From the NCBI GenBank assembly GCA_023386815.1, contig JAEWIZ010000026.1, forward strand, positions 1 to 64,000: DNA of 64,000 nt. Direction: 5' to 3'. Both the position numbers and the translations under genes were made by a program. Every line of letters begins with the position of its first letter. Within the stretch, counting starts at the first letter, position 1. This document shows positions 9,490-18,829 of the stretch, one piece after another. The notes beneath the pieces were generated by a model, which was not told where the DNA came from, did no database searches, and was given only the letters and a program-made list of their open reading frames with translations. This DNA is from Bacillota bacterium (GTDB lineage: Bacteria; Bacillota; Clostridia; Lachnospirales; Lachnospiraceae).

Positions 9490-9864
9490 ATGGCAGCAAA
9501 TGCAGCGGCAACCTATAATAATAGTAAGATATTAACAGCATCTCCTGCAGAATTAACGTTAATGCTGTACGAAGGAGCAATAAAATTTTGCAATCTTGCA
9601 TTAATAGGATTGGAGAAAGGTGACTTGGAAAAGGTTAATACTAATATTATAAAAGCAGAGAAGATAATTCTTGAATTTAAGGCCACCCTGGATTTTAAAT
9701 ACCCTATCGCTAAGGATTTTGAGAATGTTTATGATTATATATATCGCAGATTAATTGAAGCTAATATAAAAAAGGATAAAGAAATACTGGAAGAGGCGCT
9801 GGAATATATTAGGGAAATGAGAGATACCTGGAAAGAAGTTATGAGACTTGCAAAAGGAGTATGA
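9490..9864 (+). CDS. fliS: FliS, flagellin export chaperone
   Basis: 124 residues with the FliS motifs YNNSKILTASPAELTLMLYE at the N-terminus and the helical bundle ending in EYIREMRDTWKEVMR. FliS binds the disordered C-terminus of flagellin, blocks premature polymerisation and, in Bacillus, also affects FliW availability. The ATG has a GGAGGG site. The next gene, a coiled-coil chaperone candidate, starts 76 bases later, giving the common fliD-fliS-fliT-like order. Confidence 0.95.
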   Translation: MAANAAATYNNSKILTASPAELTLMLYEGAIKFCNLALIGLEKGDLEKVNTNIIKAEKIILEFKATLDFKYPIAKDFENVYDYIYRRLIEANIKKDKEILEEALEYIREMRDTWKEVMRLAKGV

Positions 9865-9940
9865 TAGTAGTAACTTTTGGTCAATAATGAGAATGGTATC
9901 CTAATACAAACAATCTGCTATATTTCGGAGGACAGATCTA

Positions 9941-10432
9941 ATGGATGAAAGCATTACCCGACGTGCATATATACAACTTTTAATTGATGTACTTGAAAAA
10001 AAGAAAAAGCTCCTAATCTGGTTGATCAATGTGACAGAACAGCAAGAATCAATTGTTGCAACAGACCCCTTTGATGAGCAGCTCTTTAATGAAACGATAA
10101 GGATTAAGGAGGAGCATCTGAAAAGTTTGATTCAATTAGATGAGGGTTTTGAGAAAACCTATACAGGAGTTAAAACTGAGCTCGTTATAAAAAAAGAGAA
10201 ATACGAATCTGAAATTAGTATCTTGAAAAATCTGATAACAGAGGTTACAGATCTTAGCATAAAGCTTCAGGCTCTAGAAAAAAGAAATAAGCAAAAAATT
10301 GATTTTTTGTTTTCAGGGAAAAGGAAGAATATCCGTGATTCCCGTATTAGCAGCAAAACAGCAGCAAACTATTATAAAACCATGTCAAAACAGCATGAAA
10401 TCGAGTCTCAGTTTTATGACAAAAAAAAATAA
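9941..10432 (+). CDS. FliT/FlgN-like coiled-coil chaperone candidate
   Basis: 163 residues, almost entirely charged alpha helix with a predicted long coiled coil, and a basic C-terminal tail (KRKNIRDSRISSKTAANYY). Its place after fliS matches FliT, the chaperone of the cap protein FliD, and its size matches the FlgN/FliT class. No family-defining motif can be read, so the role is inferred from position. The ribosome site is CGGAGG. The stop is followed within 20 bases by the sigma-D promoter of the flagellin gene. Confidence 0.6.
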   Translation: MDESITRRAYIQLLIDVLEKKKKLLIWLINVTEQQESIVATDPFDEQLFNETIRIKEEHLKSLIQLDEGFEKTYTGVKTELVIKKEKYESEISILKNLITEVTDLSIKLQALEKRNKQKIDFLFSGKRKNIRDSRISSKTAANYYKTMSKQHEIESQFYDKKK

Positions 10433-10448
10433 AAATTGCAAAAGGGTA

Positions 10449-10475
10449 TAAAGTATTATTAAAAGATACCGATAT
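10449..10475 (+). promoter_or_regulatory. sigma-D promoter of the flagellin gene
   Basis: TAAA at 10449-10452, 15-base spacer, ACCGATAT at 10468-10475. It differs from the sigma-D -10 consensus at the first and last positions only. The start point would be near 10482, leaving a leader of about 160 bases. Confidence 0.8.
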
Positions 10476-10481
10476 ATATTA

Positions 10482-10640
10482 CAAGTAAGAAAATTACTTA
10501 CGAAATTCTCTCTGATGGAGCGTACGGCCGGACGGGAAGAAACAAAATACAATAAATATGAATTGTAGAACAATTCATATAGTAAGAATTTTAGCAGCAT
10601 GGAAGCTGTTAGAAAATTACAATTCAAGGAGGAAATTATT
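10482..10640 (+). promoter_or_regulatory. structured flagellin leader with candidate CsrA sites
   Basis: The leader contains three hairpins: AAGTAA/TTACTT near 10484-10500; a perfect 10-bp stem at 10556-10565/10571-10580; and AGCAGC/GCTGTT at 10593-10610 with loop AUGGAA. GGA in a hairpin loop is the classical CsrA target. A second GGA pair lies in the ribosome site AAGGAGGA (10626-10633). Further GGA motifs are at 10517 and 10530. The layout resembles the Bacillus subtilis hag leader, where CsrA bridges a hairpin and the ribosome site. Confidence 0.6.
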
Positions 10641-11459
10641 ATGATAGTACAACACAATATGGCGGCTGCCAACACAAACAGACAGTTAGGTATCACAAAT
10701 AGCAACCTTGCAAAATCAACAGAGAAATTATCTTCTGGTTACAAGATCAATCGTGCTGGAGATAATGCAGCTGGTTTGACTATCAGTGAAAAAATGCGTG
10801 GACAGATTAGAGGTCTGAATCAGGCATCTACAAATGCTCAGGATGGTATCTCTTTAATCCAGACAGCAGAAGGTGCTCTTGCCGAGACACAGTCTATTCT
10901 GCAAAGAATGAGAGAGTTAACTGTTCAGGCTGCAACTGATACTAACGTAACAGCAGACCGTGATGCTATCAAGGAAGAATTAAATGCTTTATCTACAGAA
11001 ATAACACGTATTGGTACTGAGACAGAATTCAATACCATGAAGTTATTAACTGGTAGCTTTGATGAAAAAAGCATTCAGGTTGGTGCAAATGAAGGACAGA
11101 ACATTGTATTCTCCATCACTAGCATGACAGCATCTGGATTAGGTGTAGAAAGTACTTATAAGTATGTATCAACTTATTCAACTGCTACTTCCCAGATTTC
11201 TGTTGTTACAAGTGCTCTGAATCAAGTATCAACACAGAGATCTAAACTTGGTGCTCTGCAGAACAGATTAGAGCATACAATTGCAAATGCAGACAATACA
11301 GCTGAGAACTTGCAATCAGCAGAATCTCGTGTTCGTGACGTTGATATGGCTAAAGAGATGGTTAAATACTCTAAGGACAATATTCTTCAACAAGCTGCAC
11401 AGTCTATGTTGTCTCAGGCAAATCAGTCAACACAAGGTGTATTATCCTTATTACAGTAA
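10641..11459 (+). CDS. hag: flagellin, major filament subunit
   Basis: 272 residues, so essentially only the conserved D0/D1 domains: N-terminal MIVQHNMAAANTNRQLG, LSSGYKINRAGDNAAGL, and the C-terminal SRVRDVDMAKEMVKYSKDN. There is almost no D2/D3 domain. The short central part (about residues 165-195) is rich in Ser and Thr and is the likely glycosylation surface for the island downstream. QRMRELTVQ near residue 90 resembles the TLR5-recognised motif. The frame is open from 10599, but the AAGGAGG site and family N-terminus fix ATG 10641. A strong terminator follows. Confidence 0.97.
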   Translation: MIVQHNMAAANTNRQLGITNSNLAKSTEKLSSGYKINRAGDNAAGLTISEKMRGQIRGLNQASTNAQDGISLIQTAEGALAETQSILQRMRELTVQAATDTNVTADRDAIKEELNALSTEITRIGTETEFNTMKLLTGSFDEKSIQVGANEGQNIVFSITSMTASGLGVESTYKYVSTYSTATSQISVVTSALNQVSTQRSKLGALQNRLEHTIANADNTAENLQSAESRVRDVDMAKEMVKYSKDNILQQAAQSMLSQANQSTQGVLSLLQ

Positions 11460-11477
11460 TTGTTTATTAAAACTTAA

Positions 11478-11511
11478 AATAAGGCTGGCATATAGCCAGC
11501 CTTATTTTTTT
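11478..11511 (+). terminator. strong Rho-independent terminator after flagellin
   Basis: A perfect 12-bp stem (11478-11489 with 11495-11506), five-base loop and T run to 11511. It closes the flagellin transcript and separates it from the glycosylation island. Confidence 0.95.
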
Positions 11512-11528
11512 AGAGATTGGAAGGGAAC

Positions 11529-11858
11529 ATGGAGAAATTACTCGAAAGCATGAAGGTAGCCATGGAGTTGATTGAAGAAACAGCAGGTTTGTTTTATCAA
11601 CAAAAACAGCAAGAAGGGCTGCAGAAATTGGAGCAAATGATTGCCGTTATTATGGCAATGCTTGAAAATGTTCGGTGTTATCAAAAGGATCAGCCAATTT
11701 TGAGATTAGAAGAGAGGCAATTTAATTTGATTCTAACAAACGCATTAGAAGTATTAGCGCAGAAGGATTATGTGCTATTGGCAGATATATTAACCTTTGA
11801 GGTAAATGGAGTGATTGGAAACGCCTTAAAAGAGTTGCAGCTTTATGCAAATTCTTAG
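11529..11858 (+). CDS. small helical protein, homologous to the N-terminus of the protein at 45,594
   Basis: 109 residues, helical. It aligns with the first 110 or so residues of the protein at 45594-46511: QKDYVLLADILTFEVNGVI here against NKDFILLADLLELQLVNFL there, with similar upstream helices. No named family is recognised. It begins 18 bases after the flagellin terminator and ends 17 before the Maf gene, so it is probably co-expressed with Maf. A chaperone or adaptor that links flagellin to its glycosyltransferase is one possibility (inference). The start could also be TTG 11517; the GGAAGGG site is close to ATG 11529. Confidence 0.7.
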   Translation: MEKLLESMKVAMELIEETAGLFYQQKQQEGLQKLEQMIAVIMAMLENVRCYQKDQPILRLEERQFNLILTNALEVLAQKDYVLLADILTFEVNGVIGNALKELQLYANS

Positions 11859-11875
11859 CTGTAGGGAGATTGTGT

Positions 11876-13744
11876 ATGAAATATTTAAAACAGAACCAAG
11901 AAATTATGAAAAAATCACACAACTATCTATACGAAAAACTATATGGTACGGAATGTGAACAGCAGACAATATCTTCAGTTCAGAATAATCAGGATACACA
12001 TTTTGATGATATATTCACTGAGAACGCCAGTGATGGTGAGAAAGTATTATATGTGAGAAAGAATAACAACTTATATCGCATGAACAGCAATTATAGCCCT
12101 TCACATGAGGCTGATAGGTGGGTGGAGCAATTTGAGTTCCGGAGTTTAAGTAATATTGTAGTTGCATTTGGATTTGGCAGCGGAGTTATGATAGAGAAAT
12201 TGATTGATCATCTTGGACCGGATGATTGTTTATTTATATATGAACCAAGTAGAGAACTTTTTGATTTTGTTATGATGGAATATGATTTGGAGAAAGTTCT
12301 TTCGTTTGAAAGAGTATTGATTTCAATAGAGAATATTAATGATTTTGACTTTCATGGTATACTACAAAATACGATGAATATTACAAATATGAAATCTCAG
12401 ATTCAATGTGTGCTTCCTTGTTATGAAGCGTTATTTCCTGAAAGCTGTGTGACATTTTGGAAGGAAATAAGAGATGTACTAATGCATACTGTAATCAATA
12501 TCAATACTGGTATGTTATTAGGCACTAGGATGCCTGAAAATGATTTATATAATTTAAAATATCTTAAGGACAGTTATACTCTGCATGGAATTACTCCATA
12601 TCTTAGGGTTGAGTTGCCGGCGATTATTGTTGCGGCAGGACCTTCAGTAAAGGAGAATTTAGAGACATTACGACAAGCCAAGGGAAAGGCTTACCTGTTT
12701 GTTGTAGACCGTGTCTTAGATTATGTAATGGATAATGGTATCGATCCGGATTTTGTAATAACGGTAGATCCGGTGAAACCCGTCGAATATTTTACAACAA
12801 GGGAGCATATAGATTATCCTTTAATGACAGAATTAGCTTCTAACTGGGAAATTCTACAAAAGCATCAGGGTAAGAAAATATTTTATAATTGTGATCCGTT
12901 TTTTCGAACTGTTTATGAAGAAGCGGGAGTGAAACCACCCCGCATGAATATGGGTACTTCGGTAGCGACGGCGGCCTTTTCAATTTGCATACAATTGGGC
13001 TTTGATAAAATCGCATTGGTTGGACAGGATCTTGCATATGATGGTGAATTCACCCATGCAGGAGAGGTTGTAGAAAACCTGGAGAATACGATGAATGTCA
13101 TGGTAGAAGGGATTGACGGAGGTCAGGTGCCCTCGCGATACGATTGGAAGGACTTTATTACCTGGTTTAAAGACATGATTCATCTTCATCCGGAAATCAC
13201 GGTCTTTGATACAAAGAAACGGGGTGCCAAGATAGCAGGAACGGTTATGAAAAGCTTGGATGAAGTTCTGGAGACTTATGGAGCAAAGGAGATTTTTGAT
13301 TTCAGTAATGTATTGACAGAATCGAATAAGGCATTTACAGATGAAGGTTTCCAAAAAGCACTAAAGTATTTAGATTCTGCGTGTGATGATCTATATAGTA
13401 TGAAGAAAAAGGTCAAGCAGGCTATTGAATTATCTGAAAAACAGATTCAATTATATTTAAAATCCAAGGAAGAAAATAAATCAACGACAGAAAATTATAA
13501 TAAATTAATAAAGATCAATAAATACATTGAAAGTAAAAGAATATACCAAATTATAGATATCTATATTACAATATTTACTTCGGACGAGATGGCTACGATG
13601 TATCACCACAATGGTGAGGGTGATCTGGATAAGGTAATCACATACCAGAAATCTAAGATCATTTACGAAGCAATACTAAAAGGAATTGATTTTATCCAGC
13701 CGTTGCTTCGGGAGAAATTGGATCAAAATCTAAAGCAATTATAA
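11876..13744 (+). CDS. maf: Maf-type motility accessory factor, flagellin nonulosonate glycosyltransferase
   Basis: 622 residues. The N-terminal Maf domain has VVAFGFGSGVMIEKLI near residue 100. The central DUF115/MptE-like domain has IIVAAGPSVKENL near 250, DFVITVDPVKP near 295 and IALVGQDLAYDG near 385. A helical C-terminal domain follows. Maf enzymes transfer CMP-activated pseudaminic or legionaminic acid to Ser/Thr of flagellin. Its position directly after flagellin, before the legionaminic acid genes, supports that role. The GGGAG site fits ATG 11876. Confidence 0.92.
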   Translation: MKYLKQNQEIMKKSHNYLYEKLYGTECEQQTISSVQNNQDTHFDDIFTENASDGEKVLYVRKNNNLYRMNSNYSPSHEADRWVEQFEFRSLSNIVVAFGFGSGVMIEKLIDHLGPDDCLFIYEPSRELFDFVMMEYDLEKVLSFERVLISIENINDFDFHGILQNTMNITNMKSQIQCVLPCYEALFPESCVTFWKEIRDVLMHTVININTGMLLGTRMPENDLYNLKYLKDSYTLHGITPYLRVELPAIIVAAGPSVKENLETLRQAKGKAYLFVVDRVLDYVMDNGIDPDFVITVDPVKPVEYFTTREHIDYPLMTELASNWEILQKHQGKKIFYNCDPFFRTVYEEAGVKPPRMNMGTSVATAAFSICIQLGFDKIALVGQDLAYDGEFTHAGEVVENLENTMNVMVEGIDGGQVPSRYDWKDFITWFKDMIHLHPEITVFDTKKRGAKIAGTVMKSLDEVLETYGAKEIFDFSNVLTESNKAFTDEGFQKALKYLDSACDDLYSMKKKVKQAIELSEKQIQLYLKSKEENKSTTENYNKLIKINKYIESKRIYQIIDIYITIFTSDEMATMYHHNGEGDLDKVITYQKSKIIYEAILKGIDFIQPLLREKLDQNLKQL

Positions 13745-13816
13745 TTAACTTCAAAGGTGTGGTGCTGCTTTCGCAAACCTGTGTGCACTCACATTGATGA
13801 AGAAATGAGGGAAAGC

Positions 13817-15934
13817 ATGAATATATTGTTGGTAAAAGGAATTTCACAATATGGAGTATTAGATTATTTTACAGATGCATTAGCAGAAGCGTTTCAGCAG
13901 ATGGGACACAGTGTTTGCATTTATGATTTAACACATAGAACTAAGCTGAAGACAGAAGTAATTAAGAAAAGTAAAATAGAACTTGCAATCAGCATGAATG
14001 GTATAAATGCTGGTACTTGGGGTAATTTGATAAATAATCAAGAGTGCCTGATATGGAATTTCTTTGTTGATCATCCTATGTATCATACCTCTAGAATATA
14101 TCAGTTATGGGATAATCAGATATGTTCATTTAATGATTACGATCACGTTAATTATATTAGAAAGTACTTTTCTCATATTAAAGATGTGGTTTTTATGCCA
14201 CATGCAGGTATTAAGTCGCCAATCGATATAGAATATTTGGACAGAGAATTAGATGTTGTTTTTATGGGCAGTTATACTGATATCCAAAGCGTTTCCGAAG
14301 AATTCCAAAAATATAATGAAGAGATGCAAAACGTTTTTTTTAATATCGCAGAACAGTTGAGCTTGGGGCATGGAACCATGGAAGACCTGCTTTTACGTGA
14401 AATGGAGAATAAAGGAATAAATTTAGATAATGATGAATTGATTGACCTCATTGAAGAACTGTCGTTTCTGGATAGATATGTGAGAGATTTTAATAGAGTT
14501 GCCATGTTAGAGGAAGTTGCCAGAAACAATATACATATCCATGTCTATGGGAGTGGCTGGGAAAAATATGAGAATATTTATTCGGATTATATACATATCC
14601 ATAAAGCAATTAGTTTTGATGAAACAATTCAAATCATGGGTAATGCAAAAATTGTTTTAAATAATTTGCCTTTGTTTCGAAATGGATCCCATGAAAGAGT
14701 GTTTACATCTATGCTCTGTGGAGCACTTTGTATCAGCGAAAAAAATATATATTTAGAGAATCAATTTATTGATGGTGAGGACATTGTATTCTTTTCCTAT
14801 GAAAGATTATCAGAATTGCCAGACAAAATCCTATATTTTTTAGAAAATCAAGATAAAGCATGCCGGATTGCAAGAAGTGGATATGAAAAAGCGAATAAAA
14901 AACATACATGGCTTCATAGAGCAAATCAAATATTAGAAGTATACCAAGAGTTAAAAAAGGAAATACCAAAGAGAATAGTAGAAAAGGACTGGGTTGATGT
15001 AAGTTTCAACCAGATAATACAATATGTGAATAATAACACCCAGAAGCAGATATATGAATCGCTAAAAGCAAACTATTTTGCCTTAAGTAGGAATGATAAT
15101 GCAGCGATGAAATACATGGAGGCATCTTATAAGAATTATCCATACTGGGGAAAGCTATCATTAGAGGATAAACAATATGAACTGATTCATCAAAGAGCGA
15201 TACAGTTGAAGGAACACATGGAGGATTTTATATGGCTTTATCAAAAAGTTGAGGATAGTACATCGAGAAAGATTCTATGTAATGTATTAAACCACTGGAT
15301 CACTTTTGATAGTAGATGTTTAAGTGAAATCCAAGAGAGAAAATATTCGCAATATTTTGACAGAGATATTATCCAATGTGATTCGCAAGAGGTGTTTGTT
15401 GATATTGGTGCATATAATGGAGATACATTAATTGATTACATGCATAATTTTCAGAGCTACCATAAAATTTATTGTTATGAAATGGATCAAAAGAATTTGA
15501 ATGATCTTCAGATAGTTGCTGGTCACTTCGGGAATATTGAAGTAAGAAATAATGTAGTTGGTGACAGGCATGGAGAAATAGTTACAATCAATGAAAACGA
15601 ACGAAGTGAATCCAGTCGTATCTATGATGAAAATGAAAGTAATAAAAATTTGGCTTTTAATAATGTGAAAATGGTATCAATTGATGAAGATATTTGTGAA
15701 GAGATTTCGTTTTTAAAAATGGATGTGGAGGGTGCAGAACGCTTTGTCCTAAATGGTGCTAAACGTCATATCAGTAGTGAAAAGCCCAAATTAGCAGTTT
15801 GTATTTATCATGGTAATGAGGATCTTTGGAAAATTCCAAGATTGATTGATTCTCTCAATGATAATTACAAATTTTATATTAGATACTATGGAGGTAATCT
15901 ATACCCCAATGAAATTGTCCTGTATGCAGTATAA
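13817..15934 (+). CDS. CgeB-like glycosyltransferase fused to FkbM methyltransferase
   Basis: 705 residues with two enzymes in one chain. The first 400 resemble CgeB/DUF3880 glycosyltransferases of group 1: VFMGSYTD near 152, HVYGSGWEKYENIYSDYIH near 245, and NNLPLFRNGSHERVFTSMLC near 285. After a helical linker, residues from about 527 form a FkbM-type SAM methyltransferase (FVDIGAYNGDT, FLKMDVEGAERFVLNGAK). It probably adds a sugar to the flagellin glycan and O-methylates it. The frame opens at 13757, but ATG 13817 has GAGGGAAAG upstream and gives a natural N-terminus (MNILLVKG). Confidence 0.8.
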   Translation: MNILLVKGISQYGVLDYFTDALAEAFQQMGHSVCIYDLTHRTKLKTEVIKKSKIELAISMNGINAGTWGNLINNQECLIWNFFVDHPMYHTSRIYQLWDNQICSFNDYDHVNYIRKYFSHIKDVVFMPHAGIKSPIDIEYLDRELDVVFMGSYTDIQSVSEEFQKYNEEMQNVFFNIAEQLSLGHGTMEDLLLREMENKGINLDNDELIDLIEELSFLDRYVRDFNRVAMLEEVARNNIHIHVYGSGWEKYENIYSDYIHIHKAISFDETIQIMGNAKIVLNNLPLFRNGSHERVFTSMLCGALCISEKNIYLENQFIDGEDIVFFSYERLSELPDKILYFLENQDKACRIARSGYEKANKKHTWLHRANQILEVYQELKKEIPKRIVEKDWVDVSFNQIIQYVNNNTQKQIYESLKANYFALSRNDNAAMKYMEASYKNYPYWGKLSLEDKQYELIHQRAIQLKEHMEDFIWLYQKVEDSTSRKILCNVLNHWITFDSRCLSEIQERKYSQYFDRDIIQCDSQEVFVDIGAYNGDTLIDYMHNFQSYHKIYCYEMDQKNLNDLQIVAGHFGNIEVRNNVVGDRHGEIVTINENERSESSRIYDENESNKNLAFNNVKMVSIDEDICEEISFLKMDVEGAERFVLNGAKRHISSEKPKLAVCIYHGNEDLWKIPRLIDSLNDNYKFYIRYYGGNLYPNEIVLYAV

Positions 15935-15948
15935 GGAGGAATGAACCG

Positions 15949-16926
15949 ATGAAAGTTTTGGTTACAGGTGCAGATGGTTTTATTGGAAGTCATCTGGTTG
16001 AGAGTTTATTGGAAAAAGGATATGACGTAAAAGCATTTACTTATTACAACTCATTTAATACATGGGGGTGGCTGGATAGTCTTCCAAAGGAAAAACTAAA
16101 TGAAATTGAGATTTTTGCTGGTGATATTCGAGATCCAAATGGGGTATATGAGGCAATGAAGGGATCCCAGAAAGTGTTTCACCTAGCTGCATTGATTGCA
16201 ATTCCATTTAGCTATCATTCTCCTGATTCCTATGTGGATACCAATATAAAAGGAACTTTAAATGTGCTTCAAGCTGCAAAAAAACTTGGGACTAGCCGAG
16301 TACTTGTGACATCTACCTCGGAGGTATATGGTACTGCCCAATACGTGCCCATTGATGAGAAACATCCTTTTCAGGGACAATCACCCTATTCTGCTACCAA
16401 AATAGGAGCAGATCGCTTAGCAGAAAGTTTTTACCGTAGTTTTGATATGCCCATTTCAATTGTTAGACCGTTTAATACCTATGGACCCAGGCAATCAGCT
16501 AGAGCAGTGATTCCAACAATCATTACACAGCTTTTAGCAGGTAAAGAGGAGATTAAATTAGGCTCATTATCACCTACTAGAGATTTTAATTATGTCAAAG
16601 ATACTGCTAATGGATTCATTGAAATTGCCAAATCAGATAAAACCATTGGAGAAGAAATTAACATAGCGACACAGCAGGAAATATCAATTCAGGATCTCGC
16701 ACTAGAAATTATTTCACAAATTAATCCCAAAGCAAGGATTATCTGTGAAGAGGAAAGGCTTAGACCGGAGAAAAGTGAAGTGAACCGTTTACTTGGATCT
16801 AATTCAAAGATTAAAGAACTAACGAATTGGATCCCAAGGTATACATTTCAACAGGGAATAAGGGAAACAATTGATTGGACTAAGAAAAACATGCAATTTT
16901 ATAAGGCAGATATATATAATATCTAG
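15949..16926 (+). CDS. legB: LegB-like NAD-dependent sugar-nucleotide 4,6-dehydratase
   Basis: 325 residues, an extended SDR. It has the nucleotide-binding TGADGFIGSHLVE at residues 6-18, catalytic region TSTSEVYGTA near 124, and YSATKIG near 147. The sequence matches the LegB type, which converts GDP-GlcNAc to the 6-deoxy-4-keto sugar, the first committed step to legionaminic acid. The ribosome site is AAGGAGG. It is followed nine bases later by the matching aminotransferase. A UDP-sugar dehydratase is the alternative, but the ptmE-like gene in this island favours the GDP route. Confidence 0.88.
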   Translation: MKVLVTGADGFIGSHLVESLLEKGYDVKAFTYYNSFNTWGWLDSLPKEKLNEIEIFAGDIRDPNGVYEAMKGSQKVFHLAALIAIPFSYHSPDSYVDTNIKGTLNVLQAAKKLGTSRVLVTSTSEVYGTAQYVPIDEKHPFQGQSPYSATKIGADRLAESFYRSFDMPISIVRPFNTYGPRQSARAVIPTIITQLLAGKEEIKLGSLSPTRDFNYVKDTANGFIEIAKSDKTIGEEINIATQQEISIQDLALEIISQINPKARIICEEERLRPEKSEVNRLLGSNSKIKELTNWIPRYTFQQGIRETIDWTKKNMQFYKADIYNI

Positions 16927-16935
16927 GGGGATGCT

Positions 16936-18093
16936 ATGGAACAATATATACCATTATCTGTTCCTAACCTAAAGGGAAGGGAATTAGAGTATGTCACACA
17001 TGCAGTAGAAACAGAGTGGGTTTCTACTGCCGGATCTTATATAACTGATTTTGAAAATGAAATAAAGAAATATGTTGGTGCAGAAGAAGCAGTTGCGTGC
17101 CAAAGTGGAACAGCAGGGATTCATTTGGCATTGTTGGCTTGCGGTATTAAGCAGGGGGATGAGGTAATTGTACCAACATTAACTTTTGTGGCAGCAGTGA
17201 ATCCGATAAAATATATTGGAGCTGAACCAGTTTTTATGGATTGTGATGAGTATATGACGATAGATGCTAATAAGCTGGAAGAGTTCATTACAACCCAATG
17301 CTATCAAGAAGCTGGAAGTTTGTACAACAAGAAGTCAGGCAGGCCAGTTACTGCTATTATTGCTGTCCATATCTTTGGGAATATTGCGGATATGGAAAAA
17401 CTCTGTGCAATTGCCAATAAATATGAACTAAAGTTAATAGAAGATGCCACAGAAGCATTAGGAACTTATTATAAGGAAGGAAAATATAAAGGATGTTTCG
17501 CTGGGACGCTGGGGGATATTGGTGTGTTTTCGTTCAATGGGAATAAAATCATTACTACTGGTGGAGGCGGAATGATAGTCTCTAATAATAAGAAGCGTGC
17601 TGAATTTTGCAGGCATCTATCAACGCAAGCAAAAGCAGATGCGTTATACTTTGATCATGATGAGATTGGATATAATTATAGAATGACTAATCTTCAAGCA
17701 GCGTTGGGGCTTGCACAGTTAGAACAGCTAGAAGGCTTTATTGAAAGAAAGGAAGCGAATTACTTGGAGTATCAGAATCTGGGGATAAGTCTTCTGGAAT
17801 TTAGAAGGGAAATACGGCCGAATTATTGGTTTTATTCTTATCTTACTGATGAGAGAGATGGCTTGCTTCAGTTTTTAGATAGAAAACATATTCAAAGCAG
17901 ACCGGTCTGGAAATTAATACATGAGTTAAAACCTTATAAGAATCATCAAACCTTCAAAATTGAAAAAGCAACCAATTTTTACAATCACGTATTAAATATT
18001 CCTTGCAGTACCAACTTATCAAAATCTGATGTTCATAGGGTGGCTAAAGTAATAAATGAGTTTAACTCTATTGCTATTGAGGTAACAAGATGA
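16936..18093 (+). CDS. legC: LegC-like PLP aminotransferase
   Basis: 385 residues of the DegT/DnrJ/EryC1 family. It has VACQSGTAGIHLALLACG near 56, EDATEALG near 170, and the PLP-lysine segment FSFNGNKIITTGGGGM near 200. It would add the 4-amino group to the LegB product. The overlapping ATG of the next gene (18090) indicates translational coupling. LegC proteins are typically close to this length. Specificity for the GDP sugar is inferred from the surrounding pathway genes. Confidence 0.88.
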   Translation: MEQYIPLSVPNLKGRELEYVTHAVETEWVSTAGSYITDFENEIKKYVGAEEAVACQSGTAGIHLALLACGIKQGDEVIVPTLTFVAAVNPIKYIGAEPVFMDCDEYMTIDANKLEEFITTQCYQEAGSLYNKKSGRPVTAIIAVHIFGNIADMEKLCAIANKYELKLIEDATEALGTYYKEGKYKGCFAGTLGDIGVFSFNGNKIITTGGGGMIVSNNKKRAEFCRHLSTQAKADALYFDHDEIGYNYRMTNLQAALGLAQLEQLEGFIERKEANYLEYQNLGISLLEFRREIRPNYWFYSYLTDERDGLLQFLDRKHIQSRPVWKLIHELKPYKNHQTFKIEKATNFYNHVLNIPCSTNLSKSDVHRVAKVINEFNSIAIEVTR

Positions 18094-18791
18094 AAAAAAG
18101 GAAAAACCTTGCTATTATTCCGGCCAGAAGTGGATCGAAAGGGTTGAAAGATAAAAATATAAAAAAGCTGAATGGAAAACCCTTGCTGGCTTATACGATA
18201 GAAGCAGCAATTCGTTCGCAAATATTTGATGAAGTTCATGTATCAACAGATTCACGGGTTTATGCAGAAATCGCAATACAATATGGGGCTTCTGTACCTT
18301 TTTTAAGAAGTGGGGAAACAGCAACTGATACCGCATCCTCATGGGATGTTGTAAGAGAAGTTTTGCAATGTTATCAAAAGGAGGGCAGAACTTTTGACAC
18401 AGTTTCCTTATTACAACCAACTACACCGCTTAGAACAAGCTGGGATATTCAGGCTGCATATGATATATTCAAAGATAGGAATGCCAATGCAGTAGTATCA
18501 GTATGTAAAGTAGACCATTCACCATTATGGTGCAACACTCTTCCAGAAGATCATTCCATGTCAAACTTTATAAGTAAAGAATTAAGTATTCAGCCAAGAC
18601 AACAGTTAGCTGCCTACTATCGGATTAATGGAGCTATTTATATGATGGATGTGGATTATTTTAATAGCATTGATGATATCTATGACAGGAATTGCATTGC
18701 CTATATCATGGATAAAGAACGCTCTATTGATATAGATGATGAGTTGGATTTTAAATTTGCACAAGTGATTATGGAAAGTGGAAATAAGTAA
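18090..18791 (+). CDS. legF: CMP-legionaminic acid synthetase (cytidylyltransferase)
   Basis: 233 residues of the CMP-sialate/KDO cytidylyltransferase family: AIIPARSGSKGLKDKNIKKL at 8-27, VHVSTDSRVYAEIA, LLQPTTPLRT near 108, and the C-terminal SIDIDDELDF. It activates a nonulosonic acid with CTP; here the acid is expected to be legionaminic rather than pseudaminic acid because the other genes are Leg type. The start overlaps the legC stop by four bases. Confidence 0.9.
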   Translation: MKKRKNLAIIPARSGSKGLKDKNIKKLNGKPLLAYTIEAAIRSQIFDEVHVSTDSRVYAEIAIQYGASVPFLRSGETATDTASSWDVVREVLQCYQKEGRTFDTVSLLQPTTPLRTSWDIQAAYDIFKDRNANAVVSVCKVDHSPLWCNTLPEDHSMSNFISKELSIQPRQQLAAYYRINGAIYMMDVDYFNSIDDIYDRNCIAYIMDKERSIDIDDELDFKFAQVIMESGNK

Positions 18792-18829
18792 AAAGCTAGG
18801 CAACATCATAAAAGAAGGGATAGAATGAT

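Noticed and set aside
10599..10640. Upstream ATG at 10599 as the flagellin start
   Set aside because: It would add 14 residues not seen in flagellins, has no ribosome site, and the AAGGAGG sits before ATG 10641.
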